Of a stretch of 45,252 nt of DNA, positions 1 through 7,885 are shown one piece after another (the first letter of the stretch is position 1; each line of letters opens with the position of its first letter). The notes under the pieces were generated by a model that was not told the origin of the DNA, made no database searches, and saw only the letters and a program-made list of their open reading frames with translations. Location: assembly GCA_902476645.1 (NCBI GenBank), contig CABSEG010000013.1, positions 1 through 45,252 on the forward strand, read 5' to 3'. Source of the DNA: an uncultured Lachnospiraceae bacterium (GTDB lineage Bacteria > Bacillota > Clostridia > Lachnospirales > Lachnospiraceae). The translations under genes and the position numbers were made by a program.

Positions 1-85
1 CTCTTTGGATTTTCAAGGTTGTTTCGCTGTTCAATTATCAAGGTTCTGACTTGTTTGCCACACTTTTTCCAAGCGCAACTCTGAT
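1..85 (-). other. probable rRNA operon leader, running out of the window
   Basis: This AT-rich stretch lies directly downstream, on the minus strand, of two strong tandem promoters, and no reading frame fits it. Read on the minus strand it contains a segment like AACCTTGAAAATCCAAAGAG, which resembles the leaders in front of 16S rRNA in related Clostridia. I infer that the 16S gene starts just beyond the left edge. No rRNA sequence is actually present, so this is inference from promoter strength and leader resemblance. Confidence 0.45.
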
Positions 86-115
86 ATTCTATCATGTCGC
101 AGTTTATTTTGTCAA
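86..115 (-). promoter_or_regulatory. promoter P2 facing left (probable rRNA operon)
   Basis: On the minus strand the -35 is TTGACA (110-115), the spacer is 18 bp and the -10 is TAGAAT (86-91) preceded by TG, giving an extended -10. The consensus -35 suggests a very strong housekeeping-sigma promoter. It is the second of a tandem pair pointing out of the window. Confidence 0.65.
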
Positions 116-163
116 GACTTTATTTTGTATTTTTATCAAAACATTTTAACTGCACTGAAGATT

Positions 164-192
164 ATATTACCACTTTTTCGACATTTTGTCAA
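164..192 (-). promoter_or_regulatory. promoter P1 facing left (probable rRNA operon)
   Basis: On the minus strand the -35 is TTGACA (187-192), the spacer is 17 bp and the -10 is TAATAT (164-169); a perfect TATAAT is also possible at 161-166. Together with P2, about 78 bp downstream, it forms the tandem arrangement typical of stable RNA operons. Confidence 0.65.
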
Positions 193-230
193 CTACTTCT
201 GTGTCATAATCTTTCAGGAAAGAAACAAAA

Positions 231-318
231 CGGAGAAGGAGGGATTTGAACCCTCGCACCGCGTAAACGGTCTATACCCTTAGCAGGGGCACCTCTTCAG
301 CCACTTGAGTACTTCTCC
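231..318 (-). tRNA. tRNA-Ser (anticodon GCT)
   Basis: Folds on the minus strand as a class II tRNA with a long variable arm. The acceptor stem GGAGAAG (318-312) pairs with CTTCTCC (238-232), the T-arm contains GGTTCAAATCC, and the loop CTGCTAA carries anticodon GCT (complement of 282-284), which reads AGC/AGU serine codons. The discriminator is G at 231. The 3' CCA is not encoded, so it would be added after transcription. A consensus promoter lies 51 bp upstream. No strong terminator separates it from the rRNA-type promoters that follow, so read-through is possible. Confidence 0.93.
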
Positions 319-368
319 ATATGTCTATTTCTCATGAATTTGGCCACATTTTCTGTGACGCACGTATT

Positions 369-397
369 ATTATAGTTTACAATGTATTATTTGTCAA
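369..397 (-). promoter_or_regulatory. promoter of tRNA-Ser
   Basis: Minus-strand TTGACA (392-397), 17-bp spacer and TATAAT (369-374): a perfect sigma-A consensus, ending 50 bp before the tRNA 5' end. Confidence 0.8.
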
Positions 398-477
398 CCA
401 CATTCTTGCAATTTTTCCAATATTTTTTCTAAACTTTTTATCTACTACATTTAGTAGCTTTTTCTTATTTTCACACT

Positions 478-620
478 CTATCGTGTGTTCTGTATTTTCT
501 CTTCAATGACTTTTTTTACATATTTTGCAATTTCCGTAGACTTCATATCCTTGTACTCTTCATAATACAGGGGTTTTAAATAATGAACCTGCACGGTAAC
601 TGGTTTGGCCGAATTGGTAT
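478..620 (-). pseudogene. out-of-frame C-terminal remnant of the plsC-like gene
   Basis: Downstream of the frame break near 620-635, the other minus-strand frame continues as a convincing PlsC tail: FDTNSAKPVTVQVHYLKPL, then a segment with YYEEYKDMKSTEIA and a lysine-rich end, stopping at TAG (478-480). The tail has the usual C-terminal features of lysophospholipid acyltransferases (a QVHYLKP strand, then a terminal helix). The intact gene would thus have spanned 478-1184 and encoded roughly 235 residues. Restoring the usual family junction (D-S-F-K-P-F-D) would need four bases of TTAA/TAAA type between GATTCCTT and CCTTTTGAT, which suggests a 4-bp deletion. A sequencing or assembly error is the alternative. 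Confidence 0.65.
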
Positions 621-1184
621 CAAAAGGAAGGAATCAATGATAGCCACCGGCACAATGGGACATTTTGCCCGAATAGCTGCCTTAAAGCTTCCTCCTTTAA
701 ATTCTCCTGGTTGATTTCCATTTTTCGAGCGGGTCCCCTCTGCGAAAATGATATAATTTCTCCCTTCGGTTACTTCCTTTGCAACATCCAGAATTACTTT
801 CATAGACTGCTTCACATCTGCTCTGTCCATGGGTTTTGCCCTCATAACCGCAAACACCTGTTTTAAAAACGGAATATTCTGTACTTCTTTTTTCATCACA
901 ACCGTGATGGGATGATCACAGCTCTCAAGAAAAGCCAATACATCGAAGAGCCCCTGATGATTGGGATATAAAATAAATCCATCTTGCTTCGGAAGAAATT
1001 CTTCTCCGGTGGATATAATTTTTACCCTTCCTCCCCTGTTTGCATGAATGGTAATTTTCTTTAAAAGCGCATACCTTTCTTTTTCTGTATGAGTATCCTT
1101 TTCTCTTCCATACATGCAAAGCTGCCAAAACCAGTAGGGAGCAAATATAAAATTTCGAAGTACCATCAATATGATTCTTTTCAT
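576..1184 (-). CDS. plsC: 1-acyl-glycerol-3-phosphate acyltransferase (PlsC family), frameshifted C-terminus
   Basis: PlsC-family enzymes acylate lysophosphatidic acid to phosphatidic acid at the inner face of the membrane. The 202-residue frame shows an N-terminal hydrophobic segment (about 5-25), the catalytic HX4D motif as NHQGLFD, the substrate-binding EGTRS motif, and a following PIVPVAI strand. After IDS the reading frame changes to an unrelated end (SFLLIPIRPNQLPCRFII), while the expected tail continues in another frame to 478. The ATG overlaps the TAA of the upstream hydro-lyase beta gene (TAATG), implying translational coupling in one operon. Activity of the truncated product is uncertain: the catalytic motifs are kept but about 50 C-terminal residues are lost. 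Confidence 0.8.
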   Translation of the reverse strand: MKRIILMVLRNFIFAPYWFWQLCMYGREKDTHTEKERYALLKKITIHANRGGRVKIISTGEEFLPKQDGFILYPNHQGLFDVLAFLESCDHPITVVMKKEVQNIPFLKQVFAVMRAKPMDRADVKQSMKVILDVAKEVTEGRNYIIFAEGTRSKNGNQPGEFKGGSFKAAIRAKCPIVPVAIIDSFLLIPIRPNQLPCRFII

Positions 1185-1738
1185 TATACGTTCCTCTGGT
1201 AAGCCTGAGTGGCTGTCTCGTATAAATTATTTCCCTCTGAATCTATAACCACAATAACAGGAAAATTTTTTACCTGCAATTTCCGGATGGCCTCTGTTCC
1301 CAGATCTTCATATGCCACAATCTCTGATTCTACAATGCATTTCGACAACAGAGCGCCCACTCCGCCAACAGCCGCAAAATAGACACTACCATTTCTCACA
1401 ATTCCATCCATAACCTCTTTTGTCCTTTTTCCCTTTCCAATCATCCCTGCCAGCCCCAGATCCAAAAGTTCTGGCGCATACTTATCCATACGACTGGCTG
1501 TGGTGGGACCTGCTGACCCAATACATTTTCCCTCTCTGGCAGGGGATGGCCCCATATAATAAATCACTTGATCCTTTAGACAAACAGGCAAACTTTTTCC
1601 CTCATCCAAAGTCTCTTTCATCCTTTTGTGAGCTGCATCTCTGGCTGTATAAATTGTTCCTGTTAAATATACATAATCTCCTGATCTCAGAGTTTTAATC
1701 ACATTTCTATCCAATGGGACTTTGATATGTCTGTCCAT
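1184..1738 (-). CDS. fumarate hydratase (class I) / L-tartrate dehydratase family, beta subunit
   Basis: The 184-residue product matches the C-terminal (beta) half of class I iron-sulfur fumarases. The N-terminal sequence SGDYVYLTGTIYTARDAAHKR and the block MGPSPAREGKCIGSAGPTT are hallmarks of this swivelling domain; ATGTTS-like substrate contacts are represented by GPTTASRMD. With the alpha subunit encoded immediately upstream (9-bp gap) it should form a two-subunit, oxygen-sensitive 4Fe-4S hydro-lyase that interconverts fumarate and malate in the cytoplasm. Sequence alone does not exclude tartrate dehydratase, but the two-gene form is common for fumarase in Clostridia. It is coupled downstream to the plsC-like gene by a TAATG junction. 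Confidence 0.88.
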   Translation of the reverse strand: MDRHIKVPLDRNVIKTLRSGDYVYLTGTIYTARDAAHKRMKETLDEGKSLPVCLKDQVIYYMGPSPAREGKCIGSAGPTTASRMDKYAPELLDLGLAGMIGKGKRTKEVMDGIVRNGSVYFAAVGGVGALLSKCIVESEIVAYEDLGTEAIRKLQVKNFPVIVVIDSEGNNLYETATQAYQRNV

Positions 1739-1747
1739 ATGTTCCTC

Positions 1748-2590
1748 CTATATAATCCTGACGCTGTGACGATTCACATGACAGCAGATGTTAATGGCAA
1801 CCGGAAGCCCTGCAATATGGGTGGGATATGTGTTAATATTGACAGCCAAAGCAGTGACTCTTCCTCCAAGACCTCCTGGTCCAATGCCAAGATTATTGAT
1901 TTTTTCCAGCAATTCCTCTTCCAGCTCCCTGACATATGGAATAGAAGAATGGCTGCCTGCTTCTCTCGTCAGCGCCTTTTTGGCCATCCATGCACATTTT
2001 TCAAAAGTTCCTCCAATACCGACTCCCACTACAATAGGGGGACAAGCATTTGGACCTGCATCCCGTACTGCTGTTAAAATCGCTTCTTTGACTCCTTCTA
2101 TTCCATCAGCGGGCTTCAGCATAAAAATACGGCTCATATTCTCGCTTCCAAACCCTTTTGGCGCCACCGTAATCTTCACCTGTTCTCCCGGAACAATCTC
2201 ACTGTAGAGAACAGCCGGCGTATTATCTTTTGTATTTACCCGTAATATTGGATCGTTTACCACCGATTTTCTGAGATACCCCTCGGTATAACCTCTTCTG
2301 ACCCCTTCATTTACTGCCTCTTCCAAATTCCCCCCTTCCAGATGCACATCCTGGCCAATCTCCAAAAATACCACCGCCATTCCGGTATCCTGGCAGATGG
2401 GAATTTGTTCTTCTCCTGCTATCTTTAAGTTTTCCTGCAGTTGACATAGAATCTTTCTGCCAAGCGGGGCTTCTTCCTGTTGAATAGCATGTTCCAGTGC
2501 AGCACTCATATCCTCAGACAGCATATGATTCGTCTCAATGCACATTTCTTTTATCTGTTCCGTTAATTGGCTGACCTGAATTGTTCGCAA
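1748..2590 (-). CDS. fumarate hydratase (class I) / L-tartrate dehydratase family, alpha subunit
   Basis: 280 residues, matching the N-terminal catalytic half of class I fumarases. Cys residues expected to bind the 4Fe-4S cluster are visible in PICQDTGMAVVF (about 83-94), GPNACPPIVVGVGIGG (about 179-194) and near the C-terminus in the hydrophobic ending that contains INICCHVNRH. The start is a TTG codon at 2590: GAGGAGG lies 9 bases upstream on the minus strand and no in-frame ATG has a comparable ribosome binding site. First gene of the fumarase-plsC operon, with a promoter at 2628-2656. Fumarase activity is the likelier assignment; tartrate dehydratase is possible. Confidence 0.88.
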   Translation of the reverse strand: MRTIQVSQLTEQIKEMCIETNHMLSEDMSAALEHAIQQEEAPLGRKILCQLQENLKIAGEEQIPICQDTGMAVVFLEIGQDVHLEGGNLEEAVNEGVRRGYTEGYLRKSVVNDPILRVNTKDNTPAVLYSEIVPGEQVKITVAPKGFGSENMSRIFMLKPADGIEGVKEAILTAVRDAGPNACPPIVVGVGIGGTFEKCAWMAKKALTREAGSHSSIPYVRELEEELLEKINNLGIGPGGLGGRVTALAVNINTYPTHIAGLPVAINICCHVNRHSVRII

Positions 2591-2627
2591 CTTCTAAGAC
2601 CTCCTCTTTCCTTTATTGACTAGGGCT

Positions 2628-2656
2628 ATTATACTATAGAGACGAAAAAAATACAA
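2628..2656 (-). promoter_or_regulatory. promoter of the fumarase operon
   Basis: Minus-strand TTGTAT (2651-2656), 17-bp spacer, TATAAT (2628-2633). The -35 hexamer and the spacer lie in the T-rich tail of the terminator of the preceding Ig-like gene, so terminator and promoter share sequence. Confidence 0.6.
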
Positions 2657-2692
2657 ATACCGCGTCCGGAACATACACGTTTCCGGACGCGG
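2645..2692 (-). terminator. intrinsic terminator of the Ig-like gene
   Basis: A perfect 12-bp inverted repeat, CCGCGTCCGGAA (2660-2671) with TTCCGGACGCGG (2681-2692), and a 9-nt loop. On the minus strand it is followed by a T-rich tract (2659-2645) including seven consecutive T. It lies just after the stop of the giant gene at 2707. Confidence 0.85.
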
Positions 2693-2706
2693 CTACAAGC
2701 CCACTA

Positions 2707-5700
2707 TTATCTGCTTCCTTTACTCCTGACTCTTTTTAAGATTATCGTTGTCATCAACACAAGACCACAGATACCGGCCATAATTTTCGCACCCAATAGG
2801 ATATTTGTATAAAAAAGTACCCAGATATTTTCTGTGACAAGAATCCGAAGCTTTTTCTCCCTGACATTTCCTGCACGGTCTGAAGCATATATACGCACTG
2901 TCTGCCACTGATCTTTGCTTAAAATTTCCTGCCTCACCACACCATAATTCTCTCTTAACTGCTCTTTGCCAAAATAATATCGTTCCGGTTCCTTCTTCCC
3001 ATCCGTAAAGACTTCCAACCGGACATGTTCCAGGCAAATAAGATCTTTTGCATCTACTGCAATTTCCACACTTTTCTTCTGATAACGCCCCCCATCCTCT
3101 GCTCCCGTAATGACCAAAGAAGGTTCCGTCTGATCCACCACAAAGGATATTTTTTTTCCTTTAGCCTGATTGCTGCAACTATTTCGGGCTTTGTCTTTCG
3201 AGTAAACGGTTACCACGTAGATGCCATCCTCTATAAAATTCTTACGATCGATCACATACTCGTACTGATACCATCCCCTTTTCCTTCGTTTCAGAATCTG
3301 ATAATCCTCCCCCTCCTTTAACGGAAAGAACTTTCCGTCTTTGCTGCAAATAATCTCCTGATAACTTAAGGGATCCGGATTGATTTCACAAATTCCAACG
3401 GTTGTAGGCTCTCTGCAATAAAACGCTTTAACCAGCTCTCTGGTACTTGGATTCAACCGATAATCGGATCCAAATCTGTTTACAGAAAAGACAACAACCT
3501 CTTCTCTTTGATTTCCCGCCAAGTCTGATACGCTGATCTTCAAAGTATAGAGATCATCTGATTGTCTCCTATACGCAAAGTCTTCCAGTTGAATACGCAT
3601 ACCTTTCTTCGTTTTGGAACGGATTCCCTGAAGTGTTCTTTTGGAATGCCGGTATCCTTCTATTGTCACCTCTATGGCTTTCACATCTAGGTTCTCATCT
3701 TCGCAGGTAATGACAGGTGCAACCGTTCCCTGATTGGATCTTTTTATTCCTGAAATCTTCACACCAGGAGGTCTGGTATCTACAGTAAACCTTTCAGGAC
3801 CATAGCTAAACGCCTGATTTCCTGCCTGATCCCTGTAGGATATGGCAAACGTATAATCTCCATCTTTCCTAAAAGCTAAGGTAGCTCTGTGAAGATCTCC
3901 TTCTGTCTGAAATTTACTAATAACCGGTACGGAAAGATTCTTCCCATGGAGTGCAGCTTTAATGAAAACCTTCACATCTTCCTCCCGAAAATTCTGCTCC
4001 TTAATGGTGATAACAGCAGTTCTTCCTGTGCCATCATATACCTTATGTTTTGTTTTTTGACGGTCGTAAGCCACGGTTATTTCCGGCACTGTTTTATCTA
4101 TAACAAAATAATCTTTTTTTCTGTCCTTACTTTTGTTTCCCGCCAAATCACCGCTTCGGACCGTGAAGGTATACTCACCATCTTCTAAAAAAGTAACCAG
4201 GCAAGTATGCTTATGTCCATCTGTCCCTTTCCCCTTTCTGCTACTTTTCCAAGGACTGATGATGACCTTATTTTCCTCTTTATTATTTATCAAAAACTGA
4301 ACCTGCCCCGGGTCAAAATTTCTTTCCCGTATCACTACCTTGGCTATCCTGGAATGGTTATAAAAGCGATGATTCGAAGAGTTGGTATTCCCGTAGGAAA
4401 TGCTGATTTTCGGAATACTGACATCAATTTTAAGTTTTTGTTCCTGCACAGAATCATTTCCAGCCTGATCTACAGCCCGTATTCTGACAGTCACATCGTT
4501 GCTGTTATTTCTTTTTGCATCCACTCGGATAATGCGCTCAAATCCTTGGATACCTTTTATATCCTCCATTCCTGTGATGTTATATATGCCTGACTGGGTA
4601 ATTTTTTTTCCGTTGAACACCTGATAAGATACTGATTTTAGCCCGGAGCAAGAATCATTTACTACAGGATCATACGCAGAAATTCTGACAGAGACATCTT
4701 TTGAGAAAATGTCATGATCCGCTTTTTCCGTGAGGATAGAAATATCTGTTTCCGGTTTTCTTCTATCCAGGATTACTTTCTTTGACCGAAGATATCTTAT
4801 ATTTCCAGCCATATCCTGGATTTTTACATAGATAATAGCTTGCCTTTGAGGCTTCAAGAGAAAAGAAGCCTTCTTTTTCCAATTTTTCACTTTTTTTAAT
4901 TCTGAAATATTCCATACTCGATTGGTAACATAATAGGAAATCTGCTTTACCCCTGAAGTGTCATCCTTCCCTGTCAATTCAATCTGTTGCGCAGTTTGAT
5001 AGAAAAGGAACATTTTACTCTGAGATTTGAATGGTTGACGTATTGATTGACCTCCTAATAGGATGGATCCTTTTGGTTTGGTCTGATCCACTGTAAAATA
5101 TACTTTTTTATATATTGCCAGATTTCCAGCCAAATCCGAATACTCTATAGAAAGACTATAGTTGGCGTCACTGATAAATTGCAGGCTGGAAGTTTTAAGA
5201 TTGGAATCCTTTTTCCAGGAATTTGGATGTGACAATATTTTTCTTCTGCCCTTAATGCTCTTTCCGTTTTTTTCTATTTGTACCTGCATATTCACACGGG
5301 TATTGTTTCCTTGCAGAACAAAATTTTGTTCTAAAATCAAAATGTTAACTTTTACAGCCTTATTTTGATAGCTTCTTTTTTTCTCACTTCTCCCTGGATA
5401 AATGATCGTTCCCCCCGCTTCAAATACAAGTTTCAAAACAGGAGGCGTTTTGTCAATGACAAATTCTTTTTTTGAGGGATCTTTTTCATCCTCATATTGA
5501 ATTTTTTTTATCTCCCAGTTTGCCAGATCCTTACAGGAAACAATACCGAATAAGTAATGTCCCTCCTCCTGAAAGACCAGGCTTGCCTGATGTATTCTGG
5601 CATCCGTATAGTTTTCTTCCTTCGTAATATCTTTCTGGCTGTCCTTCCATCTTGCGCGGATGCCGATCTGTCCGCTTAATTGGGAAAGGGTACCAATTTT

Positions 5701-7698
5701 CATAGGCTCATCATCTTTTTTCAGGTAAAATATTATCCCATTCGGATCAAAATTTCGTTCCGTCACAGTTACCAAAGCAGTTCTGTCAGCTTTAAAATAA
5801 AATCCATTTCTTGGATATTCCCTGCTTTGATAGGAAATAGATACAGAAGGCTCTGTAATATCGATTTTTATTGGAATGATGCACAGATGTTCATTTCCAG
5901 CCTGATCTCTGGCTTTGATATGTAATTGAATGTCATTGCTATTATATTCTTTTCGGATCAAAATCGTCCTAGTAATATTCTCCCATTCTTTTCCAACTTT
6001 TATCCTGTCTTTCTTTGATGCGATTTCTATTTTTTCAGTCCTGGATTCTCTGACTTTTCCGTTTTGCAAAATCTTCCAGTTAATCTCCGAAATTCCCGAA
6101 CTCCCTTTATGTTCTTGTCCAAAATCATTGTCTGATACCTTCACAAGAGCCTGTACATTTCCCCGATAAATCCCTGATCTTCCCACATCTCCAGCCAAAC
6201 GAACCTCTATAGAAGGACGCTGTATATCCACCACAACTCCGTTAGAACTATAGATGCGGGAGTTTCCCACATAATCTTCCGCTTTTACCAATATCACATA
6301 GCCGCATGGAGCCTCAAGCTCCAATTCCTGTACTGGTATTTTAATTTCTTTCTCCTTACATGACAGAGATTTCCATAAAGATCTATCCAATTCTTCTTTT
6401 AATTGCTCTTCGGTACAGATCTCTTCCTCCATCTCCCACACGGTATAAGAAACTTTGCTTAATCCGCTTCCCCTCTTTGTATTTTTCTGATCCTTCCAAT
6501 CCCGTATCTGTATGCTCGGTTCCAGAATCTTACGACTATATATTTCAAATGCAATGCCATCCTTTATCTCCCTTGTTACATATGGTTCCATTCCCATGGA
6601 AATCTTTACTTTGGGAGGGACAACATCTTGCCTTACCTGAATGTCTATACTCTGTGAATACCGATATGCTTGCGCTTCCTGCTCTGCGCAGCCTACAGGT
6701 TCCCTGGCCTTCAGGCAGATAGAATACCACTGATCCTCCTTATTTTCTCTAATTCCACAATTAGTCAGATCTCCTTTCCAGTCCTTCCCATACGCTACCA
6801 GCTCATAATGAACCTGATCTTTTGGAGACAACTTTAAAGTTCCGCTGGATCCGAGCCAAAAAATCTGTGGATCTGTCTGGTCTTGAAAAGCATTGAATGA
6901 GGTATTCATAAGATTTATTCCACTGATTTTTAGTTTCTGTGGCTCTATGATAAGATTCCTTTTTTCAGATTCCCAAAAAAGAAATTGATAATTTCCCTCC
7001 ACTTCTTTTTGTTCCCAGACTCCCTGCTCTCCCTGCTTTCTATAAACATAATCCTCATCATCAATGCCAATTACCCTAAGTCCCTTCTCAGTGGTCATAC
7101 AGGGCTGTCCATCGGCAACTCTTGGAATTTCATCCATAATTGCAACTTCAGGCAGAGTCATAGAGTCCACTATTTTTTGATCTCCCTCAATCACATCCTG
7201 TTTTCTGTATGAGAGAACTATACGCGATTTTAATAGCTCCTCTCTGTACTGTGTATAAGGTACCCGCAAATCTTGGCTAAGTTTCAGTCTCACAGGCTTT
7301 GGTTGAATCGTTCCTTTTACATGGTGCTCTACAGTCAGTTCATATTCCTTCTCAAACACACTCCCCTCTCGAAAGTCTGCCCTTACCTGTACCTGTTTTT
7401 CTGTTCCTGCCTGCTCGTCTTCATAACTTGCTTCCAGACAGATCTCATCTCTTATTTCCTGCTCCAGATCTCCCTCTTTCACTCCTTCCAGCCTATAATC
7501 TTCTATGGCTGCCCCCTCGCTCTTATCATATACTTTATCTTTTATCTGAATATCTACAATTCTTAACTCCTTTTTCGAACCCGCGCCCTGAACTGAAGTG
7601 AAAGAGCAGATTTCTCCTATCCATTTCCATAATCCTATTATCAGAATAACATAAAATAAAACCAGGACTTTCACTTCTTTCTTATGTTTCCTTATCAT
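2707..7698 (-). CDS. giant membrane-anchored Ig-like repeat surface protein
   Basis: 1,663 residues from the chosen ATG at 7698, which has AAAGGAGG 7 bases upstream; the open frame extends further but has no ribosome binding site. A lysine-rich N-terminus and hydrophobic segment (about 9-28) form a signal anchor. Residues about 45-150 contain a KVYDKSEGA element like YDG/MBG domains. From about 390 to 1,590 there are around ten Ig-like modules, recognisable by strand ends DQAGN, DLAGN, DMAGN or DRAGN and linkers such as VIDKTPP, VDQTKP, IDITEP. A C-terminal helix (about 1,610-1,635) is followed by a basic tail (KRVRSKGSR). The protein should therefore project from the membrane. It is encoded downstream of, and overlapping, a small membrane protein and a receptor-like kinase. 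Function unknown: adhesin, cell-wall sensor or kinase partner are possibilities. Confidence 0.85.
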   Translation of the reverse strand: MIRKHKKEVKVLVLFYVILIIGLWKWIGEICSFTSVQGAGSKKELRIVDIQIKDKVYDKSEGAAIEDYRLEGVKEGDLEQEIRDEICLEASYEDEQAGTEKQVQVRADFREGSVFEKEYELTVEHHVKGTIQPKPVRLKLSQDLRVPYTQYREELLKSRIVLSYRKQDVIEGDQKIVDSMTLPEVAIMDEIPRVADGQPCMTTEKGLRVIGIDDEDYVYRKQGEQGVWEQKEVEGNYQFLFWESEKRNLIIEPQKLKISGINLMNTSFNAFQDQTDPQIFWLGSSGTLKLSPKDQVHYELVAYGKDWKGDLTNCGIRENKEDQWYSICLKAREPVGCAEQEAQAYRYSQSIDIQVRQDVVPPKVKISMGMEPYVTREIKDGIAFEIYSRKILEPSIQIRDWKDQKNTKRGSGLSKVSYTVWEMEEEICTEEQLKEELDRSLWKSLSCKEKEIKIPVQELELEAPCGYVILVKAEDYVGNSRIYSSNGVVVDIQRPSIEVRLAGDVGRSGIYRGNVQALVKVSDNDFGQEHKGSSGISEINWKILQNGKVRESRTEKIEIASKKDRIKVGKEWENITRTILIRKEYNSNDIQLHIKARDQAGNEHLCIIPIKIDITEPSVSISYQSREYPRNGFYFKADRTALVTVTERNFDPNGIIFYLKKDDEPMKIGTLSQLSGQIGIRARWKDSQKDITKEENYTDARIHQASLVFQEEGHYLFGIVSCKDLANWEIKKIQYEDEKDPSKKEFVIDKTPPVLKLVFEAGGTIIYPGRSEKKRSYQNKAVKVNILILEQNFVLQGNNTRVNMQVQIEKNGKSIKGRRKILSHPNSWKKDSNLKTSSLQFISDANYSLSIEYSDLAGNLAIYKKVYFTVDQTKPKGSILLGGQSIRQPFKSQSKMFLFYQTAQQIELTGKDDTSGVKQISYYVTNRVWNISELKKVKNWKKKASFLLKPQRQAIIYVKIQDMAGNIRYLRSKKVILDRRKPETDISILTEKADHDIFSKDVSVRISAYDPVVNDSCSGLKSVSYQVFNGKKITQSGIYNITGMEDIKGIQGFERIIRVDAKRNNSNDVTVRIRAVDQAGNDSVQEQKLKIDVSIPKISISYGNTNSSNHRFYNHSRIAKVVIRERNFDPGQVQFLINNKEENKVIISPWKSSRKGKGTDGHKHTCLVTFLEDGEYTFTVRSGDLAGNKSKDRKKDYFVIDKTVPEITVAYDRQKTKHKVYDGTGRTAVITIKEQNFREEDVKVFIKAALHGKNLSVPVISKFQTEGDLHRATLAFRKDGDYTFAISYRDQAGNQAFSYGPERFTVDTRPPGVKISGIKRSNQGTVAPVITCEDENLDVKAIEVTIEGYRHSKRTLQGIRSKTKKGMRIQLEDFAYRRQSDDLYTLKISVSDLAGNQREEVVVFSVNRFGSDYRLNPSTRELVKAFYCREPTTVGICEINPDPLSYQEIICSKDGKFFPLKEGEDYQILKRRKRGWYQYEYVIDRKNFIEDGIYVVTVYSKDKARNSCSNQAKGKKISFVVDQTEPSLVITGAEDGGRYQKKSVEIAVDAKDLICLEHVRLEVFTDGKKEPERYYFGKEQLRENYGVVRQEILSKDQWQTVRIYASDRAGNVREKKLRILVTENIWVLFYTNILLGAKIMAGICGLVLMTTIILKRVRSKGSR

Positions 7699-7885
7699 GC
7701 TTCCACCTCCTTTTTGCTCTGCGCATAACCTTTTTTGTGCACTTGTTTCCATTCCTTTCAAATCTTTTTAACATACAAATCCGAATAAACAAAAAAATTG
7801 CCAAAAACAGAAAAATCAGTGCTATAGAAAGACAGAATAGAAACACCAGATGGTATATCTTAAGGATTTCTTCCACCTTCTGCAT
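7682..7885 (-). CDS. small single-pass membrane protein between kinase and Ig-like protein
   Basis: 67 residues if started at the ATG at 7885. That start lies inside the 3' end of the kinase gene (stop at 7860), with GGAGG about 12 bases upstream; an earlier in-frame ATG at 7918 is less likely. The product has a long, very hydrophobic helix (about 10-36: HLVFLFCLSIALIFLFLAIF and following) and then a strongly basic tail rich in K and R. Its 3' end overlaps the start of the Ig-like gene by 17 bp. These overlaps on both sides argue for a real, translationally coupled gene rather than a chance frame. I do not recognise a family; the layout suggests a linker or assembly factor for the kinase and the surface protein. 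Confidence 0.6.
   Translation of the reverse strand: MQKVEEILKIYHLVFLFCLSIALIFLFLAIFLFIRICMLKRFERNGNKCTKKVMRRAKRRWKHDKET

Noticed and set aside
321..509. 62-residue open frame near the left edge
   Set aside because: No ribosome binding site and a composition typical of AT-rich noncoding DNA; it overlaps the tRNA promoter and the plsC tail remnant.
7273..7601. Plus-strand frames opposite the Ig-like gene
   Set aside because: Complement of a well-supported coding region, with no start signals.
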